Positions 9,475-22,321 of a stretch of 64,000 bases of DNA are shown here, piece after piece (the first letter of the stretch is position 1; the number at the start of each line of letters is the position of its first letter). This stretch comes from Ochromonas danica (taxonomy: Eukaryota > Sar > Chrysophyceae > Chromulinales > Chromulinaceae). The stretch is from contig VKHL01000067.1 of NCBI GenBank assembly GCA_015146655.1, positions 62,001 through 126,000 of the forward strand, in the 5' to 3' direction. Made by a program: the position numbers and the translations under genes. The notes beneath the pieces were generated by a model, which ran no database searches, was not told where the DNA came from, and saw only the letters and a program-made list of their open reading frames with translations.

Positions 9475-12400
9475 ATGTCTTCATTCTTGCGACTTTTTGG
9501 CGACCGAAATAAGTCCAAGCAGTCGACTCGCAAGGTCGAGTCCATTTCCTCCTCTCAGGCCTCTGCCTCCCACAGCGCGACTGCTGCCTCGCCCTCCGCG
9601 GTGGACCTGCTGCAAGACTTCAGGTGAGGAGCACTTTGCTTGGTCCTGATGCATCATCGCGCTCGTCTTCTCATCAGTGAGCAGTGATGACGAGGTGGGC
9701 CATGAGCTGCGGAGGCTGTGGGGCGATTACAATTCAGCTGCCAGCGCAGACCTCGCCAAGTCGGCGCTGCACTCGCTCTCCGCGGCTGTTCTCGAAGCCT
9801 ACGACCGCCCCGAGGCTGTCTCGAGCAGCGAAGGCGTCAAGGCGGCAGTCATCGGCGAGCTGGCGCGTCACCTCTTCCACGCACTGCGCGACGACAGGAA
9901 AGAGGCGGAGCTGAAGGAGATCGTGGACTTCGAGGACGACTCCAGCCTGCCTCGGGTCATCTCACTGGACGCTCTGCATCAGGAGTCACCGGAAGGTCCT
10001 CGCTGGCGGTTCTTCCTGGACGTGCTGCGCGCCTTGAAAGCGCTTCTCCGCTGGCCGCGCAATTGCCTGGCGATCCGAAAAATGCTCGAAATCCACTTCG
10101 CCAGATTGGTTTTGTCACTGGGCCGTGAGATTCAAAGGCTTATCCAGCAGTGCTCAGAGGGAGATGTGCATCTTTTCCAAGCCTTGGTGCTGGTGGTGGG
10201 CCTCATCGGCCAAGGCACTTCCCCACAGCCTTTGGAGTTCTCCGATTTCCTCCCTCCGCAGCCCTGGTCGCAACCCACCTGGCAGCGGTGCTTGCAGGGA
10301 GGAAATGAGTCTTGGGACACCGTCTCAGCTCACGGGGACGACTCCTTGGCAGACGCCTTGGCCGAGGAGCGCAAGTTGAAATCTGCCTATTTGCACAACA
10401 TCGCCATCGCTGGTGGCTTGCAGTGGCTCATGGAGGCATTAACATCCATTGTTAACACTCGATGCAGCCCAGTGTTTTCGAACGAGCGCGTTCAGATTTG
10501 GTGCGGCATAGCGGAGGCGGAGATCTTGTTTGCCACGATTGGTTTGTGCTCGACCTTCACTGAGCTCTTCCCCGCTGACCTCGCGTTCTTCAGTGCTGTG
10601 GAGAAGTCCTTCTCTATGTTTGATCCCTCGTCAAATAGTGTCCACAAGCCTCTCTTCATCCGCAAGCAGTTGCTTTGCCTGCGCTTCAACGCCTTGCTGT
10701 TGAATCATCTGCGGCGCCACAAGACAGAGGCGCCTCATCACAGCCTCCGCTTGCTGCCTTCTGCAGCCATTGCGCGGTTTTTTGCATGGCTGAGCAATGA
10801 GTATGACCATGTTCCTCGCATGCCAGGCGATTGGGTGGAGCAAATAGCCCAATCAAAAGGCTGCTTTGTTTCCATCAATCTCAGTCTTTCTGTGGGGAAA
10901 GTTGCCTCACGCCATGATTTGTGGACGCATGGAGTTGACCAAGATGATGAGCAGCACCCTAGTGAATCTAGCAATGGTGCTGACTTCCATATCCTCCCCA
11001 AGGATGTGCGATCGTTAATCCACAACCAGATTAGGGCATTCGCAGGGTCTTGGATCTGGGACAGTGTGGTAGCAGAGGTGCTGGGGTCCTACATGCTGTC
11101 TACCCTCCGGCCGCACTCCACGTCATCTACCAAAGTCAAGAAAGACAATCTGCATTACGTCTACGAGGTCTTTGACTTCTTCTTTCGCGGCCAATCGATG
11201 CGATTGATGAATTTCGAAGCGAGCGATGATAATGATGACGATGACGGCCAGTCGGACATGTCCCTTCCCCTGACACAGCTCAAGTTCATCGATTTCCTGT
11301 CACAGACATTCAAAGCGGCTGATCCGAGCGCCATCTTCTCCATCATCAACGAGTTCGAAACTTTCCGCTTCCTTCTCGGGGACAAGTTCCTCTTGGCACA
11401 CAGTGTCTTTCCTCGCTATCTCGCAGATCTCTTCCAAGACGTCACTGCCAGTCAGAGCAAATGCGATTCTTTCTGTTTCCGCGCTTCCGTGATTAAACGC
11501 CGGCATTTCCACTGTCTCTACCTCTGGATCTACCTGCAGAATGCCGTTCTGGATTTCTTCCATGGACTGGTCGTCTATTCGATTTATTTTCATGCCAATC
11601 AGCACAGCGTGCAGGCTTACTTGAGTTATGAGGACATCCTTTTGGTTTTGACTCAATACATGAAGTCATTATGCAAGCATACCAGATTCCCAGGTCATCT
11701 GGTATATCAACTTTCTTTATTGGTGCTTAATTTGGACAGCATTGTCCGCTCCATGGCCCTCGACAACAACCCGCTCTACCTGCAACGCATGGTGCGCCAT
11801 GTGCTGGATATTGTGGACAATCAGCTCAGAGGAAAGAGTATCGCGGCGAGTGAGAAGAATGCGCTTGAGTTAGCAGGCTGCTTCGGTGTAGTGCAGTTAC
11901 TTCTTCATTTCCTACAACCCTCTGACGAAGTTGATCAGAGCTGCAAAGATGTCTTCTTGGATTGCGAGGCATGCGCGATGCTCGATTTGGCGCAGGAACT
12001 CAGTCTGATGACGAGAGGACGCAATGGCGTCAGTACTCCACACAGTAATAGTAGTAACAGACTTAGTATTAGTAGTGCTGGCAGCGTCTCCTTTTCATCT
12101 CCTCCCGCCCGAGCAGAGAGAGTTCTGTCTGAGTCTAATCTCCGTCCCGGTGAGAGTGGGGAGAAGGGGATCAGGCTGCGGCAACTGCTAGTTCCAGTTG
12201 CCGCCATGCTTATGAGCGATCAGTTCCAGGTTGCGGGGTTGGAAATACTGCAAGCTATTGTGGTATCCTCTGCGCAAGCCATGACTGTGATACAGGATGT
12301 CGCTTTGGACCAAGAAGGTCGTCAGAAGCGAAAACAAGCGTTGCGAACACTCGCCGCGGAGGTCTTTGGCCTTCTTTTCCATTTGCTCTCTATCTCATAC

Positions 12401-15400
12401 AAGTTCTCGAACAGAGCCTTCGCAATTCTGACCGGAAGGCGATGTCTGGATGCTGTGACGAATATTCTGAGAGATCCGGCGTTGCTTCCTCTGCGGATCC
12501 ACATCCAGGAGTTTATTCGACGTGAAAATATGATATATGAGTTGTTGAGATCACTGTCGAAAAGTCTTCATGGCCATGAGCTCGTGCGCAGTCGATCCAA
12601 TTCTGAGGACGAATCATTTGATGGCTGGGTGTCCAACAAAGCGATTCTCCTAGCAGGCTTGACGACCCTGTCAGCTGTTGTGTGCGGGAATGAAGCTTGC
12701 AAGAACACTCTGCGTGCATTGCTATCTTCCAGTAGAGAAAAGGTCAGCGCCTCAAAAGCTCGCTTCGCCTCTTCGATGGTGGATTCGAAAGAAAAGGATT
12801 CGCCAGTACTGCTCATGAAGAGTGCGAGTGGACTGGTTAGTCTCATTCTCTGTGGACAGCGTTCGCCTGGCCAAGATATTATTGTCATCCTGTTCGATAT
12901 GATGTTGGATGGTCCGCATGCCAGAAAAGAGTTTCTTGCAAGCAAATCGTCGCCCAGCACGCCATCCTCTGCGATGGTTAACCTCTTCGCGCACGAAGAC
13001 GACAAGCCTACCATTCGCAACACAGCTATTTTGCCGGACTTCTTCCAGCTCATTCCACATTGCTCTCTCCCTATACAACGCTTTGCTCTGGAGTCTTTTC
13101 GTAACCTTGTCTCTGGCCGTGGCTCGCTGGTGAACCTCGCTGTTTGCTCCTCTGCCAGACCCAAAGTATTTGATATTGTCCTTGACCTCTTCCCTTACAT
13201 ACCAGATAGCATTCAAACTTGCAATGCAGAGCTCTTGGACTTCCTTGGGCGGTACATGGTATCTGTCTCTTCACTCAAGCATCTTTTCCGCATCCTTCAA
13301 CGAAACGATGGCAGCAGTCCTGCATATGCTTGGAAAGTAATCCAGGCTTTGCAAGGTATGTTTCGCGATGACTGCGGCCCTAAACATACTTTTGTCTTTG
13401 ATGGCAATCAAAGCGGTTTGCTGTTGCCCGCCATCTATCGCTGGCCCAAAACAAAAGGTTTTTCCTTTTCTTGTTGGCTGCGAGTAGAATCACCCAAAAT
13501 CGACTATAATTCGATCAGCTACGTTCCTCGTGTGTTCAGTCTGAGGGATCAGAATGGTTGTGGTTTCCAACTTCTTTTGAAACAGCCAAAACCTGGTGGA
13601 GCCATCACCCTCTGCTTTCAGTACATCAATGACCAAGGAGCCACTCTTTCAGCTAGCCCTGAGCCTCATTATGGAATGGAATTGATGGAGGATAAGTGGT
13701 ACTTCTTGGCGCTGTCCCTAACCTCACCGCACTTCTACGCTAGATCTGAGTTAAAGCTATATCTCGATCATCTTCTCTACAAAGAGGAGATTAGCTTGTG
13801 GAAGATGCCCGAAACAGTTCCTGAGCCACTCATTGGCGGCTCATCTGCGGGCTTTAGAATGGAGAATGAGCACCAGACACTGCGTGGTCAGTTGGGAGCG
13901 ATATATTTCTTTGGTGAAGCGCTGACAGACCAACAGGTTCAAGGCATCTATGCTTTGGGGCCAGACTATATCTATAACTTTGAACCGCACAGTGCGGGCT
14001 ACAAGGAACTCATGCAAAGCTCTTCCAAAAGATTGGTCGACAAGAAGTCTATTCTGGATGATGGCAGTGTGACGGCTAAAATTCTTTTGGCCTACAATCC
14101 TGTAGTCTTGAGAGGGAAGTACTTTGTAGACAATACACCAGAAAAGAACGAAGTGCTTTGGCGATTGCCAAATGGTGTGGAAGTGAACGATGATTTGCGT
14201 GCGGATCTGCCGAAACATTGTCGTATGCACGCCATGCGCTTGCCTGGCACGTATCGTTCAACCTTGCAGGATGTTCGACTGGCATTGAACTCATTGGGTG
14301 GGATCAAGGTGGTTATTCCTCTCTTTGCTCAGTTGATCAGTCACGATAGAGACAGAGAGGCCAACTGTCTCGATCAAGGTTGTATTGTGATGGATTGTCC
14401 AGACAGCAACTTCTTCCCGGCCGTGCTGGGGCTGTTGACAACATTGCTGGAAGATAGCGACGAGAATAAGCGAGTATTCATGAAGTGCGGAGGATTCTCC
14501 GTCATCAGAGACTTCCTCGAGAAGGCTCCAGCTGGTTACTTCAATCTCATCACTTTGAATCAATTCGCAGCTATTTTGGAGAATTTGAAAGACGATTCCA
14601 CGGCCAGAGAAGCTTGCTTTGATAATGTCTTGTGCAACTTCAAGTTATGGTCGCGCGCATCTGCAGAGGTGCAAATCTGTTGGTTGGACTGGTTGAACAA
14701 CGCGCTCGCATCTCTTCACTGGAACTGCCTTTACTCTCCACAGCGATTCATCGACACCTTGTATTTCCACTTTGACTATCTTTCCGTCGAGTTCTCCCAG
14801 ATTAGCCTCGAAAAGAGATCTGAAAAGGGAATTTCGACTTTGTTTTCGAAAGCGCCTTCCCTTTCGGACGATCAATTACAACTTGTTCGGTCGAAGGTCT
14901 ACCGTCTAATTCAAGTGGTCATCAACCAAGAGCATTCCTCTTCTTTTGAAGCTGCGGCGGGTTTGATGAAATATGCCATGTTGGCAACCGACCTGCGCAG
15001 CAAGACCGAAACCCTTCGCTTCTTGGAGGCTCTGCTAATCAACATCAATGGTCAAGATAAGAAGCAGGGCATCCTAATCTGCTTGACGTCATCTGACGCA
15101 ATGCTATGTTTGGATAGAATGCTTGCAATTCAGGATAATAAACTCTTCCAAGCTGTGATGGGTTTGGTGAGTGCGGTGGCTCATCTAGCGTCTATCATCT
15201 CCATTGATCGCTCCACTGTGATGGTCTCAAGTTCGAGCAAGGCCATGCTCTCGAGCGAAAGCGACGAGCAGGTGAGTGTCATTAAAAGCGAGCAAGCCTC
15301 TCCTGTCTCGATGCGGTCGCAGCGAATAGAAGCCAACCAACCTGCCAAGTCTATGGCATTTATCGAGTCTTCTGACTGGCCTAACAGCTTGTCTGTTCTC

Positions 15401-18400
15401 TCCGATGCAGCGGTTTCTAATGCCTTTCGTTTTCAAAACCCTGCCACTTTGGAGTGGACGCTGCTTGTCTTCGTACAGCTCATGCTGGGGATGTATCAGC
15501 GACAACTGACAGCGGGGAATAGAGGAGAAGAACAGGACCTTGGTCTTAGACGGATGAGTGCAATGCTGCAAGGGGGCGCCTTGCTGGTCTATCCTGAGTT
15601 ACTTGGCAGCGTCTTCAGACTACTGTCTTCTACTGAGGCAGTCAGTTTGCGATCCCATACATCCTTGTTGATGAGGAGTCTTTCCGCTGTTTTAGCCACT
15701 CACTTGGTGCGACAAGCTGCTTCGATCGTTCATTGGGAGGCGTATCTTGCGGTGTTGTTGTGCAGACAAAGTGGAGAGATTCATGGTGCTGCTTCGAGTG
15801 ATGACCACAAAGCGTTCGATGATGTTCGGCATGTCCTGCAGGTGATGCTTTTGTTGATAAGGAGCGAAAGCGAAATCATTCGAATCCGAGTTATTGTTCA
15901 AAGTCTGCGTGATGCATTTGTAGCTGCTGGCAGAGCCGCTGAATGCTTCCCCTTGATCAGTGTCGTCTTGCTGGAATGTGTTTGTCAGCTCAGTGGGCAG
16001 CAGTTTGATCCTGGCAATTCCTCGGATTTGCTACGGATGCATAATATCGGTCTTGCTGTGATTGAGCATTTGATGTGGTGCGGCAAGGAGGTGGTTGGCA
16101 CACAAGAGAAGGAGAAACAGACAACTGCCTGGCAGCCCATTTTGAGATCCTTGATAGACAGCCCCGTTGGAAGGTCCTGGTCTCCGTATTTCAAGGCAAT
16201 ATTGTCGGATGAGCTTTGTGACAACGGAGTTTCTGTGCATGCCATGAACTGGAAAGTCATAAAGCTCTTCTTGTGCTCTCTCTTTGGACATCATACTTGG
16301 AGGAGTCTTTGCGATGTGGTCGACTCCGAGATAGATTCTCTGTGGAACAGCTCCCAGCCAAGATCAAGTGATCTTTGGTTGTCATTGTTTCCAGATAGTG
16401 AGGTAAACATTGGCTCCGTGGTAGAGAAGAGAGTCTTTCGCTCAGCAGCAGTCTTGCCAGTGATTGGCATGCGAATAGTTTGTCTCTTTCATCGCACTTT
16501 GCTTGAAGTCCTTCCAGGTGGAAATTGGAGTGGCTGTCTGGCTCCTATCTATGCCTATGTTTTGAGATGTATGGAGATGCATAACTATGAACTGTTCGCT
16601 TTTGAGCGGCTGCATTTGATCAGCATGGCTGCTGTCTTACGGCTACCTTACAGCCCCGAGACGTTGGTGGATGATATATTGACGAACTGTGGCGGGGAAA
16701 TAAATGACCTCATCAGCGTTGCCTTTCATCGTGAAGCTGGTGACAGCCAGGAGGGGATGAACGATTCGCTTGGCATCGTGATTGCTCTTTTGGATCATAA
16801 TGTGGTGCCGTCCACCTTCAAGGATAGATTCCTGCAGGTACTGGCGAATACTGCAGACGACGAGGCCTCACCTTTGCCGTGGCTGTTTCCTGCTGCCGCG
16901 GAGAACACAGAGATTGTGGAGAAGCTGATGTCTCGTCAGACCTCCTCGCCAGAACAACTCGCAGACAGAGCTTTGCTCTGGAAGAACCTCTCCGTCTTCC
17001 TGCAAAGATGTGGCTGGGCGGTGATCGAGAGCATGACGCCGAATCACCTGGAAGTTGATCCACTCGTGCGGAAATTGTCTTTCGACCATCCAATCCTTGC
17101 GAAGGACGGGATTATTGAAACAGAGCAAGAAGAGGTCTCAGCTTGGATTAGTCGATTGGAATGGGAGCGGTTAGCAGTCTATTACCGCCTGCAAGAGATC
17201 GTTGCCCGCCGCGCGGAGATGAAGAGAAGTCGACTGTTTTCCCAACTAGCGAATGAGCGTGGGCCTTGGGGATACAGTGTTGACCACGTGAAAGAGATCT
17301 TCTGGACGTTAGATAGCAATGAGAATGCCTGCAATCTGAGACTGCGCCTCAAAAGAAACCTCATGGGCACCCGCCATATGATAGCCACGTTCAAATCTAC
17401 GGGGAGATTGAAAGCACTGGTTGAGGAGAATCCAGACCTCGCCAACAGCGGCCCGCGGGGATGGATTGAGATGGATCTGCAGAAGTTTAAAACACGCTCG
17501 CCTGTGAAGAGCAAATCAAAGATGTTAAGTGCTGACGACAAGGACAAAGAAGATGATGACTTGTCAGATGTAGACGAAGACGCCGGCGGAGACGATGGCC
17601 CTGCCATTGACTCAATCCTCTTGGCTGATTCAGAACTTCTCTCTTTCAATGTCGAGATAATATCTCCTGCCACAAATTCTTCTGGAGGGAAGACCTCGGG
17701 CAAGCTGGAAGTCAGTCGCTTGAAGATGTCTTTCCAGCGCCACAGCGAGTTGGCTGACTATGACTTTGAGAACAAAACAGGCAACAATGAGTTTCTTTGG
17801 GCCTGCCAATGCTTCCCCTCCATGTCTTGGTCTGGCAGCGATATCACCGGAGTGTATCGTCGCCACTATCAGCTCCGCTATGTGGCTTTGGAGGTGTTCT
17901 TCACAAATCGCACCAGTCTCTTCTTCAATTTGTTTGAGAGCAATGCTGCCAAACGAGTTTATTCCTTTCTTGTGCGAAGAATGAAGACACCCAATCTGAA
18001 TATGATCTTTACTGGTCGTCCTCAGAATGCGATCAGTCGAGTGTTTACAGCCTCTGGATTGACTCTGACTCAGGCTTGGGTGGCTCGCAAGATTTCCAAC
18101 TTTGACTATTTGATGTTCTTGAATTTCATCGCTGGCCGCTCATTTAACGATCTTGCCCAATATCCTGTCTTCCCTTGGGTCCTCTCCAATTACACTTCGA
18201 GCAAGATTGATCTAAGAAATCCTAAAAACTATCGGCGCTTCGATCGGCCAATGGGTGCTCAACTTGACAGCCAGAGGGACCTTCTCATGGAGAAGTACCT
18301 ATCCAGTTTGCAGCTACAAGATGACAGCTTCTATCCGTATCACTCCGGCTCCCACTACTCTACCTCAGCCATGGTGCTGTGGTATTTGATCAGAATGGAG

Positions 18401-20905
18401 CCCTTCACCTCTTATCACGTCTGGCTACAAGACGGAAAGTTTGACCGTCCAGATCGACTGTTTCACAGCATCGCTCACGCTTATCATGGCTGCACAACGA
18501 ACACCCAGGATGTGAAGGAGCTGATCCCTGAGTTCTTCTGCAATCCAGAGTTCTTAAGCAACTTGAACAATGTGAACCTAGGAACTAGACAGGATGGTGA
18601 GGTCATCGACAATGTGTCTCTGCCCAAATGGTGCAAAGATCCCGCCGATTTCGTTCGCATTAATCGCGATGCCTTGGAAAGTGAATATGTTAGCAGCCAA
18701 CTACATCACTGGATTGATTTAATCTTTGGTTGCAAGCAGCGGCCGCCTTTTCTTAATGGCGGCAGTGAGAAAGCGGTGCTGGCTTGTAATGTTTTCTTTC
18801 ACCTCAGTTACGCCGACGCCGTGGATCTGGACGCCATGAAAGCCAGTGATCCGGATATCTACAATCGCACCGTCCGTCAGATCGATAACTACGGACAAAC
18901 GCCAATGCAATTGTTCAAAAAGGACCATCCTCGACGCAAGAGTCTGCAGGAGGTCCAGGACATTCTCTGGCCCATCGCCTCTGTCCTTCCTGGCGCGGAC
19001 ACTGTAGGCACCTTTCAAGACGAGAGTGGCGCTTTCCATGCAGAGACAACAGTGGAGAAGCCCAAGCGTGTCCTGTGCTATGGCGCGTGCAAGATCTCGA
19101 AGCTGCCTGTCATTTTCCTCGCGGCGTGTTCTGCGCAGGAGCGTTTGGTCACAGTCGACACCAATCGAGTCCTCGGCTACCACCTCTTTCAAATGCGCAA
19201 TCCTTCGCACGTCCCACCATTCAATGTGAAGCTGGATAAGACTACATCGAGTCAGACCAATGGACAGGTTGGCAGTCGCTCTGCCTCCTCGTCGTTCATC
19301 TCCTACCTCCCCTACTCCTCCACCAGCAAGGAGAAGGTGGTGGGCATTCCCTTCGCTTCTGCTGTTGTTCTAAGTCCTAGTCTGCTGGATAACATCACCA
19401 TGCAGTCGTCTTCTTCTCTGGCTGCCCCAGCAGCAACGATTGGTCTCCCACAAAACAAGGTGAAGTACTTGGAAGAAGAGGTTCAAGCGCTTGGAAGGCC
19501 TCGAGACGAAAGGCGAGGCACGATGCGCTCCGCCTCCTCGCGGCAAATGCCTTCCACGCCTTCGAGTGCGTCACTTGTGGATATGGACAAGTCAATGACC
19601 TCTGCGTCTTGGAAGGACTTGTCCAGCCCCTCGGGAGTGAATGAAGGCAAAGATGAGCCACCGCAGCTGTCCGTGGACCAAACCGCTAGCACAGAGGCAT
19701 CACACAACCCACTAACAGGACTAGTAAGAGACTCGCCGTCCTCAGAGTCGCGAAAGACCAATCAAAAGAAAGCCGACAGGGTTGATTATCACTTGAGCTC
19801 TCATCTATTTTACTGCATGGGACCGCTGAAGCTGATCTTTAGTTGTGGGCACTGGGATAACACCTTCAAGGTCACTTCCGCTGAGACGGGCCGTCTTATT
19901 CAGTCTATTTCTCACCATCGAGAGGTGGTCACCTGCATTGCTGGAGCTTCTGACTTTGGGCGACACTGGATTGTCGTGGGATCGAAGGATTGCACTGTGA
20001 CGGTCTGGGAGATCTTTCCCGAGCGAGAGACAGAGCCTGTGCATGCGACTCCTGCCCACACCCTCTATGGCCATGATGACACTGTAAACTGTCTTGTGGT
20101 GAATGCAGAGCTAGATCTTATTGTTAGTGGGTCAGATGATGGGACCATTATGATTCACTCTTTGCGAGAGGGGTCCTACATCCGCTCTATTATTGTGGGG
20201 GCGATTACTGACACTGCTTCAGTGCAGGCCTCTCCATCACAAGGTTCGCGCAAAAGCATCGCTGGCATGAGCATGGATGGTATGGTATCTCCCATGACCC
20301 CTCGTCATGCGGTACAAGCAAATACTCAATCGCAGCAGTTCACTGCTCAGCAACTGGAGAAGGCATTGTGCAGAGTGCATTTGCTGGGTCTCTCCAAAGA
20401 CGGCCACATCGTGGCTTTCTCCAACGATGGACACATCTTGGCGAGCTACACGCAGAATGGACGCTACTTAAAGCTCATCCAGGTGCGAGAGCGCATTCAT
20501 GCCATGTGTCTGTCTGAAGATGGCAGAACAGTTCTCACAGGTGGCGAGAGAGGCTTGGTGGTTATTCGATGGGTCCACAATCTGGCCATTGCGAGCACTG
20601 GTGCCAGGAGAGGGCTGGAATCAGTCATTGACGGAAGCAATGAGCCAGATTTCGAGCCCTTCTCTGCCCCTATTCGTAGCTTGGCCTTCACAGCGAACGA
20701 GAGGCATCTTCTGGTGGGGCTGGATAATGGTGAAGTGCGCATTCTCGCCCAGGTAATGATAGTCTCCTGGTCTGCTCTATTCCGTCTCTTACCTCCTGCT
20801 CTGACCCTCTTTCTCCTCTTCTCTTCTCGCTTTTGTTAGGATTCAGAGTACTTGAGAAGGAAGCTGCACAGACAATTGATCGAGATCGGTATGCTCTCAA
20901 TCTAG
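9475..20905 (+). CDS. Giant BEACH-WD40 protein (neurobeachin/LRBA/Lvs-type)
   Basis: Three exons: 9475-9623, 9685-20752 and 20840-20905. The 11-kb middle exon is open throughout, and the total is about 3760 residues, the usual size for the LYST/neurobeachin class. Order: helical armadillo-like N-terminal half; a concanavalin-like module at about 1280-1475 (HTFVFDG, SFSCWLRVES, ALSLTSPHFYARSELKLYLD, GQLGAIYFFGEAL); more helical repeats; a PH-like segment from about 2750; the BEACH domain at about 2845-3140 (NFDYLMFLNFIAGRSFND, YPVFPWVL, MGAQ, HYSTSAMVLWYLIRMEPF, PEFFCNPEFL, LPKWCKDPADFVRINR, HHWIDLIFGCKQR); a Ser-rich linker; and C-terminal WD40 repeats (about 3420-3740). The family acts in vesicle and lysosome-related membrane traffic. 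The first acceptor is the cag at 9682-9684; the nearer cag at 9675-9677 would bring in an early stop. Confidence 0.92.
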
Positions 20906-21312
20906 TTGATTGACAACATTCACTCGTTGTTCTGTATATAGTGGATCTAGTTTGGTTTGTGTTTATAAGCACGTGTGGCCAAGGGAGATGATGAATCCCT
21001 TTTGTTGTCCATTTAAGCTGCAAGCGAGTCAATACTTTTTCTAAATCGCGCTCTGCTATCTGCTATAGTCTTTGTTGGACTGTGTCGGCTATGTTAGACT
21101 AAAGTAATTGTGTGGTATACTTGTAGTGGGTGTATTGGGTGGTTCTCTCTACAGTATCCTATTGTTACACTCTAGATGCACTAGACTACATTGAGTAGTG
21201 AGTGAAGGAGACTGGTCTAGACTACTGTACTATAGCTACTATACTGTACTGTACCATACTAGACCTAGTGTACTGTAGGGTACTGTACTGTGTATACTAT
21301 ACCCTTCCCCTT
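20906..21312. other. Convergent intergenic region
   Basis: 407 bp between the 3' ends of the BEACH and EBP genes. The right half (about 21180-21300) is a degenerate tract of tactgtac/actagac words. No gene seen. Confidence 0.6.
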
Positions 21313-22037
21313 CTATTCAGACTTATTGGCCTTCGCCATGACCTTGCTAACCTCCCGGAAAGACTGGAAAAGAAGGATGGGAGGCACGATGCCCCACGGC
21401 GCATTGCATCCCACGGCCACGACCCAGAAGAGGACGGGGTCAGAGGAGAAGTGCGCGGCCACGCCCGTGTCGGAGAAAATGGGCTGCAAGACGAACCAGA
21501 TGAGGCCGTACAGCTGCATGGTGCAGAGGATGATCTGCAGCGGATGGCGACTGCCCCAGTTGCGCACGGCCGCGAAGGCGACGAGGAAGCACATCGGGCC
21601 CGTGCCCAGCGCGGTGATCGCCTCCATCGCCGTCGTGCCCGACTCCATCATGCCTCCGTAGTCGCCGTAGCGATAGTCTGCTGCAGCGTAGAGGTCCAGC
21701 GCCGTCTTGATGAAGGAAGTGTTGCGGTGGAAGACGAAGGTGTACTCGATCCACATCTACATGAACAGTACCAGACAGACAGACAGACAGACAGACGAGG
21801 TGAGTGAGCCGCCATGAGGAGGAGGAGGAGGAGGAGGAGGCTGGTTCTAACATGGATGACTCCAGAGAGGACGAGCCAGAAGTTGGTGAGGTTGAAGACG
21901 CGATCCTTGCGGTTCTTCGGCGCCGAGAGGTTGAGCACTTCGAAGATGAGGCCGACAGAGAGACCCAAGCCCGCGAAGATGACCGCCCAGTCAGACCATT
22001 TCATCTCAGGCATATCAAAAGCATGAACAGTCGACAT
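21313..22037 (-). CDS. EBP: 3-beta-hydroxysteroid Delta8,Delta7-isomerase (emopamil-binding protein)
   Basis: Two exons, 22037-21852 and 21756-21313, join in phase 0 to give 209 residues; human EBP has about 230. The splice falls between GVIH and MWIEY, restoring the family's FIH-x-x-IE motif. Residues that form the EBP active site are all present: H62, E66, E107 and T110 in AMEAITAL, N180 and W183 in GCNAPW, plus the ADYRYGD loop after the second helix pair. At least four hydrophobic helices place it in the ER membrane. The enzyme moves the sterol B-ring double bond from position 8 to 7. The start is the first ATG; a longer frame upstream uses no ATG. It is head-to-head with the plastid lumen gene (284 bp) and close to CPI1. 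Confidence 0.88.
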
Positions 22038-22321
22038 GATCCACGACAACCACTATCCTCTTCAGTGGGAATTGAAATCTCTCTATAATTCCCTCCTTGA
22101 GATGATCTGCCAGCCAGCAGCGCTTCGTAAGGGAGTGAGATATTCCCGCGCACCACAACAATATATTACACTGTAATAATAACACTGTGACACACATTAT
22201 TGTGTTATTGTTGTTATGCGCGGGCGCCTGTCGAAGTGAAGCGATGTGCTGCTTTTGGCTGACTTGGCTGAGAAGAATTGGAATTGATTGCCATTGCCTT
22301 CGCTGTCCACCATCTCTCATC

